The translations under genes were made by a program, and so were the position numbers. Positions 1-13,465 of a DNA stretch of 64,000 nucleotides are shown here, piece by piece. Location: NCBI GenBank assembly GCA_027704905.1, contig CM051016.1, positions 10,948,501 through 11,012,500 on the forward strand. The letters run 5' to 3'. The notes below the pieces were generated by a model. That model made no database searches and was not told where the DNA came from. It saw only the letters and a program-made list of their open reading frames with translations. The first letter of the stretch is position 1. Each line of letters begins with the position of its first letter. Origin of the DNA: Muraenolepis orangiensis (Eukaryota; Chordata; Actinopteri; Gadiformes; Muraenolepididae).

Positions 1-244
1 GCTTTTCTGTCTCTCCCCCAAAAAAAGCTCAAATTTAACTTTGACAAATAATCCACCCCTTCATATCCATAGACATAAACATTGCCTCTATGTTTCCACT
101 ATTTGGTCAAAATACAACCACATGTAAATGTAGAAAGAGACGTGTAGACCAGTGTTTAATCTGGAATGAAAATGCCAATATTTGGGTAAATGATCCACTT
201 ACAGTGGTTCAAAATACTGGGATTTGCATTAAGGATAAGGATTA

Positions 245-530
245 TACATAGGGGAGCCAGTTGAGGTGGTTTGGGCATCTAGTAAGGGTGCTTCCTGGTC
301 GCCCCCCGAGGGAGGTTTTCCAGGCACATCCAGTTGGGAAGAGACCACAGGGCAGACCAAGGTACAGGTGGGGTGATTACATCTCCACGCACGGTGAACG
401 CCTCGGGATCCCCCAGTCAGAGCTGGTCGATGTTGCCAGTTGAGAGGGAAGTTTGGAGTCCCCTGCTGCTGGAGCTGCTACCTCCGCTGTCAGACTCGGA
501 TAAGCGGTAGACAATGGATGGATTATAGAT
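245..530 (+). mobile_element. LINE (non-LTR retrotransposon) 3' end fragment
   Basis: Codons 261-443 read as the C-terminal tail of a fish non-LTR retrotransposon ORF2. The visible motifs are RWFGHL, then GKRPQGRPRYRWGDYI, then ERLGIPQSEL. The stop is followed by the short tail GGATAAGCGGTAGACAATGG typical of these elements. Only the last part of the ORF is present, with no catalytic reverse-transcriptase motifs, so it is a dead 5'-truncated copy. It lies in the intron before the K2P channel exon at 888. The exact family was not assigned. Confidence 0.75.
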
Positions 531-531
531 A

Positions 532-780
532 GGCGGCAGTAGCTCAGTCTGTTGGGACTTGGCTTGGGAACCGGAAGGTGGCCGGTTCAAGTCCCCGAAA
601 CATCCGGGCCCTGCCGAGGTGCCCTTGAGCAAGGCACCAGACCCCTACACTGCTCCCTGGGCGCTGTATATAAAATAGCTGCCCACTGCTCTAAATACTA
701 GGATGGGTTACACATTTCACTGTGTGTGTACATGTATGTGACCAATAAAGAAAATTCAGATCCAGATTTAGATCGATTTA
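532..780 (+). mobile_element. tRNA-derived SINE (family A), copy 1
   Basis: A tRNA-like head carries an A-box-like TAGCTCAGTCTG and a B-box-like GGTTCAAGTCC at 584-594. The body contains GCCGAGGTGCCCTTGAGCAA and the tail contains ACCAATAAAG. The same body recurs at 12000, 13280 (both reversed), 59748 and 62425. It is an RNA polymerase III-type retroposon and not a tRNA gene, because no full cloverleaf can be formed. It ends about 110 bp before the channel exon at 888 and brings a sense AATAAA with it. Confidence 0.85.
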
Positions 781-887
781 GGAGCAGGTAGGGGGTTATG
801 AATCTGGGTTCCCCCCTCCCCATGTCAATCCATCATATAACAGTGACTTCAAATCCACTTTTCTCTGCATCCTGTGGCCCCCTACAG

Positions 888-1153
888 ACAGTAACCCCAA
901 CCAGGAATACCCCGAATGGTACAGCTTCCTCATGGCCTCCTGGATCTTCTTCGGCCTGGCCTGGCTGGCCCTGGTTATCAACCACACTATCGACATCCTG
1001 GAGCGGCTCAACAGCCACTTAAACGGCTGGTGGCAGCGGCGCCGCGGCAAGGGGGACACGGACCCCCCGGACGGTGAGAACCCCGACTTCAAGGAGCACC
1101 ACGACACACAGGTGGAACAGGTGGAGCAGGTGGACGCAGTGGCCGATAAATGA
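888..1153 (+). CDS. TALK-type two-pore K+ channel (kcnk16/kcnk17-like), last coding exon
   Basis: Partial gene; earlier exons lie left of the window. The acceptor is CCCCCTACAG at 878-887, and the exon enters in phase 1 (split Asp codon), the same junction phase as the last exon of kcnk5. It encodes NPNQEYPEWYSF, the loop after the second pore, then a fourth transmembrane segment (about MASWIFFGLAWLALVINH). A short basic stretch (QRRRGK) and an acidic tail follow, to a TGA at 1151. The NPxxxYPxWY and FGLAWLAL pattern resembles human KCNK17/KCNK16. In human, KCNK17 lies just upstream of KCNK5 on the same strand, as here. The product would be an alkaline-activated background K+ channel of the plasma membrane. 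KCNK16 and KCNK17 cannot be separated from one exon. A TREK-type channel fits less well. Confidence 0.78.
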
Positions 1154-2755
1154 AGCGCAACCCACCACCACCGCCACCGCCCCATCCCTCCACACTCCTC
1201 CTCTGTTTGGACTGAAGTCTCTTCTGGTGATATGATTTCTTTGTTTTGTGTTGTGTTGTTTTGCTCGAGTAGCAGAATGGTACCAATCTAAATAGCTCCA
1301 CAAGCTCTAAAGATCTAAAGAAGCAAGCATAGAATGAGCTTGTAGAGGAGGCCTCGTGTGGGGAGAGGAGGGGGGGGGAGAGAGAGAGAGAGGGGCGCTG
1401 GAACAAGGACATCATTGGGGAGGGGGGTATGGGGGGGGAGTTATACGGATTTTGGATGTACATACATATTTAGGATGTTCAGATAGCTGCCGTATCTCCC
1501 CCATTTGCTGCAGTTGTTTACCATTTGACTAGACGCGACTCTAGGAGCCGGATGCAAATCAATTCATGTTGACATTAGAGTTACTCATACAACCCGATCA
1601 ACTATACTATTAGTATAATTACTGATACTACACTAAACACTTTTGGTGCTGTGTAGCATGTGTCCCCAAAAATTGACACCTCACTCATCATATCCCCGAT
1701 AAATAGTGTCGACCAATTCATTGACAATTTGTTGACATTGACAACAAGTCGTTGTCATTGGCTCAGGGTGGCAGTGGTTGCCAACAAGCTTAAGTCAATG
1801 CTTGCCTCTCTTTACGCTAACAGACAAACTGAGAACTATGGTCTTCATTCGGTGTGTGTATGGTAATACACCTGGCAAACAATGGCCTGAGATTGAGATT
1901 ACCTGTGGCAAACAACATCTGAACAATATGTTTATTTGACTTCACGTTGTTCTGTCCGTTAGTGGTTGATGATGACCACTGCACAGACACGGATGGCCAA
2001 TGGCATTTTATTTATTTTGACCATTGGTGAGTTCAAGTCTTTCGAATATAAATTTAATCAAATGTAATTTTGTGGATTGTGGACACTTTTATTCAAAGTG
2101 TTTTACAATCGTGTGTGCCTAGGTGGCCCCAGTGGGTATGTTGCAATTGAAGGTAATAATAATATCCTAGCACATTTTGCAAATGACAAACTAAATAACT
2201 TAATGGTGATTGCCCCATATGTGAGTCTTTGCATTGGACATTTTGTTTATTTAAAAACAAAACTGTGTAATATTTAGATATTCTATATTTTATTGTATTG
2301 CTACTAATGTCAAATGACAAGTGTGAGATAGGTAGAATTTGTCTATAGAGGCCTATCTGCTTTGTCTTCAACCACAGTAATCCACAAGTTAAGGATCAAA
2401 TAAACATAATAATAATAATAGATATAAATGGGCATTATTATGGTGACTCCTGCTGGAGATATAATTATAGGCTAATTTTGACAAAGAAACCATAAATAAA
2501 ATGTGTTAGCTGATATGCTTGCATATTAGGTAGGTGAATTAAGATATGTATAAAAATGTAAACTATATACTCTCACTGTGTAAATATATGTAGGCCTAAA
2601 ACTTGAAAACTAGAGAGTAAAAAATATATATTATTCCATATGCAAGTGCTTGAATAAATTGTGCGAAGTGTGTCTTCGTGTTAAAGAAAGACTGGTTACT
2701 TGGGAAACTGTTAATATTGTATGTATATCAATAAAGTAAATATTAATCCAAATTT
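1154..2755 (+). other. Probable 3' UTR of the K2P channel gene
   Basis: No second coding region is seen. The stretch runs from the channel stop codon through G-rich runs (1368-1440) into AT-rich DNA. Possible polyadenylation signals are AATAAA at 2730-2735 and an earlier AAATAAAC near 2399. The 3' end was inferred from these signals only. Confidence 0.4.
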
Positions 2756-4310
<1,555 letters not shown>

Positions 4311-4664
4311 TGAATCTATTGTAAAAAGGAACTCAAATTGCCATGACATAATAGTAAGATGATCTGAAAAAACAAACATAATAACTGCAATGATTGATGG
4401 TAAATGATTGGTCTGGCAGACATCCTATAGCTGCCCTCAGACCTTTGTCATGTAGGGATAGTGCTGAGTCTGCAGCAAATACCAGATGGATGTGGCCTAC
4501 CGGGCGTTCAGGTTTCACCGGGAGTATCCAATTCTTTGAGGCCAGAGAACAATCTTTCCGAGTTTACATGCACACAAATTATATCCTTTTCCACGCTGGC
4601 TGCAAATATACAAATGGCTTCATGGGTTCTATCCGTTCCAATGAATCTGAAGTCTAAAACAATA

Positions 4665-4735
4665 TAACATTACATTAGCACATTACATTAACATTACAAA
4701 GCGACAATATACGCAATAGTGCTTTCAACAAAGGA
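4665..4735 (+). repeat. Teleost dispersed repeat fragment (family D)
   Basis: ACATTACATTA runs are followed by AAAGCGAC...CAATAGTG, a decayed copy of the block seen more clearly at 9056-9330 and 10494-10855 (CATTTAGCAGACGC...AAGTGACTTACAATAG). Confidence 0.55.
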
Positions 4736-5216
4736 AGGTAAGACAAGTCGCCAAGATAAATAAAGAATGAAGAAAGACTACATTTAAAACATGGATGAAA
4801 TGTTCTCACAATGTTGATTAAGAATGACATGTGGTATTCCTCTCATGACTTACAGCAGCACTTACACACATAGTGTGAGGTACAACTGGACAGCATCATT
4901 CACTAAGTCTTCATGGGTCAGCTGTTGTTGAAACTCAAAACAAAAAACTGATCTTGATCTTGGCTCCACCCGGGGATTATACCGCTTGTCCCCTGATTGG
5001 TCCAAAGACCCGCCCTTACTTCTGGACTGGCCTCTGTTCCCTGATGTTCCATGGAAGAGGTCACCACTATTCTATGTGAAAAAGCATTTTCTATTTATGT
5101 TCTAGGTACAGTTTGTATCCAGGGTATCCCCCAACCACTACAGAAGGAGACAACGTAATACAACACAACACTGATTTATGTGTAAACTTGTTGTAACATT
5201 CCAAACATTTCCAAAG

Positions 5217-5456
5217 ATTCAAGATTCAAGAATTGTATTGGCCACAAAGAAGAAAGAACAATAAAGGCATTGATGGATGATATGTACATGTGTTATATTG
5301 TTCAAAAGTATTTAAAAGCATTTAAAAGTGCCAGTAGTGCAGCAGCATCGTGGATACAGTGCAGATTAAGATGTTCACACCACTGCTTTATACTTGTGTA
5401 TAACTGTGTAAACTGTGAAGTGACAATAAACTTGACTTGACTTGACTTGACAAGTA
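5217..5456. mobile_element. Two LINE-tail fragments joined (families B and C)
   Basis: 5217-5368 matches dispersed family B (CAAGATTCAAGA, TGATGGATGATATGTACATG, AAAGTGCCAGTAGTGCAGCA). It starts with the reverse complement of an AATAAA-type end, so it lies in reverse. 5371-5456 matches family C in forward orientation: CACTGCTTTATACTTGTGT...GTGACAATAAACTTGACTTG. The junction suggests one insertion next to or inside another. Confidence 0.65.
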
Positions 5457-6778
5457 GGCCCAGTGCCTGTGGATAAAAAGGTAATGCTTGCTTGCCTATG
5501 TTTCTAAGTGTTCTTCGGAATATCAACGTCATATTGAAAGTCCAGGTAATGTTACGCGTCCTCTTTTTCTTATCGCCAATTGTTTGGCATTGGTTTGTCG
5601 CCAAGAACTTCTCATGTGTTTTTTTGCACTTTGCTTTATCATGATGAGACAAGACTTTTGATTCCTGCAAGGAAACTCAGTACAAACTAATAGAGATAAC
5701 AGGTATGATTACAGGATGATAACAGGGTGATAACAAGATGACCTTATCATGATCATCCTGACCTTCAAAACATGCTGCTGTCCTCATCATGAACCATGCC
5801 TGGAAGTAGTCCAGCTAATTCTTTCAATCGCAGAAATGAGTGCTTCTAAAATACTTCTCACAATTACCAAATATGAAAATGGAAAAGGTTGGACCTATCA
5901 TTGAATCTATTGTTCTTTCTTTGGCAGAACAAAGCATGGAGGTGCACTACTTCAAATGCATTCATTTTTTTTGGATAATTATTATTATGTTTTGTACAAC
6001 TGTTTCATGTTCCACTGAACACACACACACACAACGTGCGATTGATAGAGCCTCACAATGTCCTATCAGCTGTTGTCAGTTGATGGCGTAATTTTTGGGG
6101 GGATTTTCCATCTTTGTTTACCAGGCTTGGCTTCAACCCCCGTACTGGCGTGACTGGAGACACTCACGAAACAAACATTTCAATGTGTGTTTTTTTTCCA
6201 ATCATTGATGGGGTTTGGTTTTTGGCACTGTTGTGTAGCACGAGACACGATGGCAGGACTCGCCTGGGTTTATGACCATCGCCAAAGATAAGGAGTCAGT
6301 CCGACTGCAAACCACATTGTCACTAAGATTAGTTCTTTGACCTTGTAATACACTTTTTATTACGATAATTATCAGTAAAACTAAAGGTCAAGATGCGACA
6401 AGGGAGGGGGGGGGGGGGTGTGTGAAAGGGGTAAAACAGGGTGGGGGGTGAAGGTAATCAAAAGCTTTACAGCCATACCCACCGGTGTCTTACTTCACCA
6501 CGTCTGGTGGGGTGGGGGGGGCGGGGTGACCTCTTCATGACACTTGCACTGCATACTGTCTTTTCTTCCACAGTTTCTGTCCATTCTTCTCCCTCGGCAC
6601 AGCGGGTGGGGTTGAACTGATATGTTTGCCTCATGCGTGTCCTTCTCAACCCCACTCATTGGAGCCGGACCCTCGTTCTCGGGCCAATAGGAGCGCATCG
6701 CGGACGCCATGCCTCTGCTGCAGTGGTCGGACCGGGATTTACGGTCTCTTGACCTGACCCCTCTCTATCTCGCTCGCT
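5457..6778. other. Intergenic, no gene seen
   Basis: No coding exon was recognised. There is a run of about 15 G at 6403-6418 and another G-rich patch at 6510-6526. Confidence 0.5.
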
Positions 6779-6789
6779 CTTTGTCTCTT

Positions 6790-7728
<939 letters not shown>

Positions 7729-7960
7729 CATGTGTGCACGTGTGCATGTGTGCATGTGTGCATGTGTGCACGTGTGCATGTGTGCATGTGTGCACGTGTG
7801 CATGTGTGCACGTGTGCATGTGTGCATGTGTGCACGTGTGCATGTGTGCATGTGTGCACGTGTGCATGTGTGCATGTGTGCACGTGTGCATGTGTGCATG
7901 TGTGCATGTGTGCATGTGTGCACGTGTGCATGTGTGCATGTGTGCATGTGTGCATGTGTT
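7729..7960 (+). repeat. 8-bp alternating purine-pyrimidine minisatellite
   Basis: About 28 tandem copies of TGTGCATG or TGTGCACG, the two versions being interspersed. Every base alternates purine and pyrimidine. Because 8 and 3 share no factor, translations show a 24-bp (8-residue) cycle, which explains the long His/Cys/Thr-rich open frames on both strands. They are not genes. Confidence 0.95.
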
Positions 7961-8033
7961 TGGGATGGGGGAGGGGAGGGGAGAGGGGAGGGGAGAGGGG
8001 AGGGGAGAGGGCTCGGGGCAGGGGGGCGGAGGT
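7961..8033 (+). repeat. G-rich tract with quadruplex potential
   Basis: Repeated GGGGAGGGGAGA blocks follow the 8-bp minisatellite directly. More than four runs of at least four G lie within 70 bases. Confidence 0.85.
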
Positions 8034-9055
8034 TCCCACATGAGTGTGAGTTTTCAATGATGTTTACCTTTCTTCTTACGTTCCGGCTGTCACTCACTGG
8101 CTACGATAAGGTTGAGGTCGGTTTGGGGATTTTTCGGAGTGCGCTGGAGCCCTGGAGCGGTGTGAGCGTGTGCACTGTGTGACCCACATGCCACAGATGA
8201 CCTGGCAGGTTTTTTTTTATCACTTTTTAGTTTGTTACTTCTAGTTCTTAGCACCTACATTTCCCAACCCCTTATGAAATATCAACCATTCGTTTTAGAC
8301 AAAAGGTACAGGCCATTAGAAAGTGTAGCAGCACTTTCAGACACAGACGGTCAGCCTAGCTGTCGACAGAAGGTTCGCCCCCTGCCTTGGCCTCTTGGGT
8401 AACGTCAATCATTTTCAAATTTTAAGAGGTTAAAATTTGTTTATTTACACACCCACTGATAAGTGACACCCACAAGACTATCATCCACCAAGGACTCACT
8501 GAGCTTACAGCTAAGGCAATAAAACTGTCTGGTTTTAGTGGCTCTCTATCTCGCAAGCTAGTTTTGGGTCAATAACTGCATCCTGATAGTCACTAGGTGA
8601 ACAGCCTAGCAGCATTGGATTTAGGGCATTTAAAGTCTAGGATATAGGTTACTTTTTCCATGTATTTTTCCTTTAAATTCATCACGTGTATTCCGTGGAA
8701 TCGGCTGGACGGCTATGTCGTTTTTCATATTTTTACAGCCAATGTTTTCACAGAAGGTTTCCACCCCAACTCCGTCTCTCGTATTACCGTGGACACATGG
8801 GTCCATATGGTTTAGTCGTTACCCAGTCGGAGGCATGGGACACATGGAGTGCTAAAACGTTTTCCTGGCTGCCTCATATTACGTTGTTGCTGCGCCAGGT
8901 TTTTTTGCCTGGCTAAATGTCTTCATATAATAATAATAATAATAATAATACCAGTAATACTAATACTACTTTTACAGATAATAAGAAAATGGTGTGGTTA
9001 TCCTGCAGGCAGACCCCAATATGCCAGTCCAGAAAACAGAAACATGACACTTACA
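8034..9055. other. Intergenic, no gene seen
   Basis: Mixed-composition DNA with a short (TAA)n near 8928-8950. No exon or RNA gene was recognised. Confidence 0.5.
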
Positions 9056-9330
9056 CATCTACATTACATTTCATTACATTACAGTCAGTTAGCAGACACT
9101 TTTGTCCAAAGCGACTTACAATAGTGCGTTCAACAGAAGTCAAAAGTGTGAACAACTCGTCACCCGAAGTCAAAAGTGCATTTCATTCCTAACAAGTCTC
9201 AGTAATCAGTGCTCAGGTACGTAAAAGTACAATAAGTTGGAAAACAATAGAAAAGTATCTAACTAACTAACAATCAAACAATCTACTTAGTAAGACGCTA
9301 GTACGCTAGTAAAGCTAGTAAAAAGTGATA
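9056..9330 (+). mobile_element. Teleost dispersed repeat (family D), copy 2
   Basis: Contains TTAGCAGACACTTTTGTCCA, then AAGCGACTTACAATAGTG, then a body with GTACAATAAGTTGGA and ACAATCTACTTAG. The same order appears at 10494-10855. It is a common teleost interspersed element; superfamily not assigned. Confidence 0.65.
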
Positions 9331-9908
9331 AGAGGAAGGATCCGGGTAGTGTTTCCTTTTACTTGGGGTAAAACAAAACAAAACAAAACAAAACAAAACC
9401 AAGAAGACACATCGGTACACAATGTCAGAAAAGCCTTCTCTTCCTCCTGAGACTAACTCCAGACGTCTAGAGCTCCATAACCTCTCATTTCATGACAGCG
9501 GACTGAGAGATCGAAAGCCCTTTGAGTCACACTTAGATTTCCTGTTGATAGACTAATCGTTTTAAAGTGGTCCTATCTTGTTTAAGACTCTGCCATGTGT
9601 CTTTGCCATGTGACTTTGCCACGTGCTGTTGATCTATGCATTCCCTGTTGAAGTTGTGCTTAAACTACTTTTATATTGATATTCTGTATTATAAAGCAGG
9701 CACGACTGTTTTGTTTGTGTGTCCATCTGCTGCTGTAAGCCAAGCTATCCATGTTGTTTACTTTTACAATAATACATCTAAAACGACCAAACAAAAGTGA
9801 CAAAATCGAAAAACAAATGAATTTTTTTTGTTGCATTTATATTGTCCATTTATTGAAAACCGTATCGAACTATACGGCATTGTACCAAACTGTAAGTATT
9901 GTTAACTG

Positions 9909-9910
<2 letters not shown>

Positions 9911-9980
<70 letters not shown>
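9911..9980. repeat. (AT)n microsatellite
   Basis: About 70 bp of pure AT alternation, self-complementary and prone to cruciform extrusion. Confidence 0.97.
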
Positions 9981-9982
<2 letters not shown>

Positions 9983-10359
9983 TTCTCTCTATGTATCTGT
10001 TGATTTGTCTGTCTGTCACTTATCTCTATCTTTATCATCATCCTGCACCGACCCCATGACCTGCTGTATGTCTCATGTCTCGTTAAGGAGTGTCATCTGT
10101 GTTAATTACTCCTTCTGTGCCTCATTATTTACTGTTAGTTCCCCAGTCGTCCGCAAATGTGAAAACGAGAGTGGTGAAATGTGCTGATTCGCCGGGTTTC
10201 CGAATGATGTGTTCTTGTTTTTTACGACGCAATTGCGGACCTTATCGCATAGGACGTCGACGTGCCGACTGGCGACTTTGACCGGCGTCTGTTGGCGCTA
10301 TGGCCCACGCCCCTGCTCCCCATCTGTCAAACAGCACAGGCATACTGGCTGCATTATAC

Positions 10360-10362
<3 letters not shown>

Positions 10363-10415
<53 letters not shown>

Positions 10416-10430
10416 GGGGGGTGGGGGGGG
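10363..10430 (+). repeat. (GT)n followed by poly-G
   Basis: About 50 bp of GT, then GGGGGGGGTGGGGGGGG. Confidence 0.95.
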
Positions 10431-10493
10431 TTTATGACTATTACAATTAAAGTTCACGTGATAGGAGCATTCAGATGCTGTGAATCATGTGCA

Positions 10494-10855
10494 TAACATT
10501 ACATTCCAGTCATTTAGCAGACGCTATTATACAAAGTGACTTACAATAGTGTGTTTCAACAAAGGAAAGTGAGAAAAAAAAAGACTCCAAAAACTGACAA
10601 CTGTACAATAAGTTGGACAATATCTAACTTACTAACAAGCAAACAATCTACTTAGAAGGCCTGCGGCGGAAGATGGACAGTGACTCTGCAGTCCTCACAT
10701 CTGTGGGAAGTTCATTCCACCACTATGGGGCCACAGGACAGAGAAGAGCCATGACCGCATAGATTGACAGAAGGCTGCTTGCCCCCTTAAGCGAGGGGGC
10801 AAGTAGACGCCCCGAAGTAGCAGAGCGAAGTGGACGGGCAGGGATGTAGGGCTTG
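10494..10855 (+). mobile_element. Teleost dispersed repeat (family D), longer copy
   Basis: Starts with CATTTAGCAGACGCTATTAT and AAGTGACTTACAATAGTG. It continues through GTACAATAAGTTGGA and CAATCTACTTAGAAGG into GACAGTGACTCTGCAGTCCT and GGCCACAGGACAGAGAAGAG. It extends family D by about 200 bp compared with the copy at 9056. No transposase or reverse-transcriptase frame is present. Confidence 0.6.
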
Positions 10856-10859
10856 ACTC

Positions 10860-11102
<243 letters not shown>

Positions 11103-11181
11103 TATCCTAAAGAGCCTTTATTTGTATATCTATGTATTCATACCCCCCCTCTGACACGCAAGTGGAATCACGCATTGCCAC

Positions 11182-11406
11182 GACATCTCGGAGTGGATGA
11201 CGATGCACCACCTAAAGCTCAACATGGACAAGATTGAGCTAGTGTTCTTCCCGGTAAAGGGCTGTCCACACAGAGACCTGGCTGTCACCATTGATGATGC
11301 TGTGGTGACACCTATTCGGACCGCAAAGAATCTGGGTGTTACCCTGGACGATTGTCAGTTCTCCTCAAACATTGCATCGGTGACACGCTCCTGCAGATTC
11401 CTCCTC

Positions 11407-11408
<2 letters not shown>
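11182..11408 (+). mobile_element. LINE reverse-transcriptase fragment
   Basis: One open frame reads DISEWMTMHHLKLNMDK, then ELVFFPVKG, TIDDAVV, AKNLGVTLDD and SCRFLLY. This is the late RT region shared by L2/CR1/Jockey-type elements of fishes, covering the LNxxKTE-like and NLGVxLD motifs. The residue before ELVFFP is Ile where these elements usually have Thr, and the YxDD core is absent. The fragment stops abruptly at a (GA)n tract, so it is a relic. Confidence 0.8.
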
Positions 11409-11694
<286 letters not shown>

Positions 11695-11999
11695 TTTGAT
11701 GTTACCCAAGGCAGGCGGGGTCTCTCCCACACTGGGAAAAGCTGTATGTATGCGTGCCACGGGGACAGTTGATTCACGCAGAGCAAAGTCAGCGATGTAC
11801 CAAGCAGGGTATGGCGCTCGGGGAATGTTGGACCGACCAATAGAAATGCCCTCTACTCATCCCTCAGGCTGGACGTGGCCCCCCTGTCCACCGGCACAGA
11901 GCCCAAAACAAAAACTAAAAGTAGGCCTCATCACGCAACCTCCAGTTCAACCATGGGATAAACTATAAATCTGGAGAATTTAATCCTCTTTCCTGTATA

Positions 12000-12155
12000 T
12001 CAGTGAAATTAGTTTCTCTGCATTTCTCACATCCTAGTGTAAGGAGCAGTGGACAGCTATTTTATATACAGCACCCGGAGAGCAGTGTAAGGGGTCTGCT
12101 GCCTTGCTCAAGGGCACCTTCGGCAGTGCCCAGGTGCCCAGGTACTGCCACCCCC
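12000..12155 (-). mobile_element. SINE family A, reversed and diverged copy
   Basis: The reverse complement gives the same body as the SINE at 532: GCACTGCCGAAGGTGCCCTT, then GAGCAAGGCAGCAGACCCCT and AATAGCTGTCCACTGCTCC. The tRNA-like head is lost. Confidence 0.75.
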
Positions 12156-13279
12156 CCCCTCCCCATGCCACTGTAGCCTCAGGTTCATACATCAAATGCC
12201 ATGATGTGCCTTTTATGTAAACGCCACAGCAATGTCATTACTATACATAACTGTGGAATGGTTTTTCATCTATATTTGTACAAAAATGCATATTTGAATT
12301 TTTTGGGGAAAAACACATACTCACACACTAGGTCTCACAGCTCAACATCTTCTGTTTTTCAACCATTTCTGGACAAAAAAACACAACAACTGAGCGATTT
12401 GACAGCCCGAGCCGACGTGTAACGGAACACAGCGCTACGTTCGCGTAAAGAAACCAGATCGGATGTAGCCTTACTTTGGCTTGAATTTTTTTCCATTGTA
12501 CCCTACTGTACTGTAATGGTCTGGTCTGCTTACACTACACAAAAATACTTGTGATGTTGTGTTGTGTAAACATGTCCATCAGCTGATAGCAACTTGCCTC
12601 CACTATCACTGGAGCCCCGTGGAGCGTGAAGATTGGATTTGATAAAAATGGATGATGGGGCGGATGGGCAGGTAGACATTCTCCTTGTTGGCTCGGGCCC
12701 CCTCTCTTCCTCACATCCATTCCATTGTACTTGTTGCATATGGCATATCAAAATCTTGAATCTTGTACTGGTAGTACTGGCAGATAGAAAATAATGTTAA
12801 GGAATGTCCATGTGCTTCTACAACTTAGGAGACTGGGGGATCTGCCTGGGCTCTTCATATGGTAAACCGGGAGGGTCATGACTACCTTAGGGTGTCAAGA
12901 CCCCCTCTCCTCACCTATGGCTTTCACACAAAGGGGTCTTGGTTTTAAACTAAGAAGGCGGACACTTGACAACAGAGCGTCATGAATTATGAATGACTTC
13001 ATCCCACACTCCTCACTAGAGTGTGAGGTGTGTTAAGTCAAACTTGAATCTCTGGCGGACACCGCATTTCGTTAAAAAAAACCCCGGTTAAGGCATTCAG
13101 CTCTAGTGCCCACCGCTAAGGCCAATAGTGAGTGGGCGTTTCTCACCGGTTTAGAGTTTCTTTGTCTTTGTCTGTACTTTTCAGACAAAAAACAGAATCC
13201 TTCTTTGTTCTGTTTGCTGTCTCCAGTGCATGCAAGGTTTATACTTCTCAACACATTTTGGGAGTATGTTCACTCTCTT
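12156..13279. other. Intergenic, no gene seen
   Basis: Mixed sequence with no convincing exon. Open frames at 12530-12751 have no recognisable domain. Confidence 0.5.
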
Positions 13280-13465
13280 TATTGGTCACATACATGTAAA
13301 CACACAGTGGAATTTGTTTCTCTGCATTTAACCCATCCTAGTATTTGGAGCAGTGGGCAGCTATTTATATATATATATAAATATATATATATACAGCAGT
13401 ATAGGGGTCTGGTGCCTTGCTCGAGGGCACTTTGGCAGTGCCCAGATGTTTCAGGGTCGCAACAG
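13280..13465 (-). mobile_element. SINE family A, reversed copy with internal AT expansion
   Basis: The reverse complement carries the SINE body (GAGCAAGGCACCAGACCCCT; TGCCCACTGCTCCAAATACT). An AT-rich expansion at about 13365-13395 replaces the GCTGTATATAAAATAG segment, suggesting microsatellite growth from the SINE's own TATATA. Confidence 0.75.

Noticed and set aside
532..600. tRNA gene at the SINE head
   Set aside because: A- and B-box-like motifs are present, but no cloverleaf with acceptor stem could be formed; the same body recurs in four other places, so it is a SINE.
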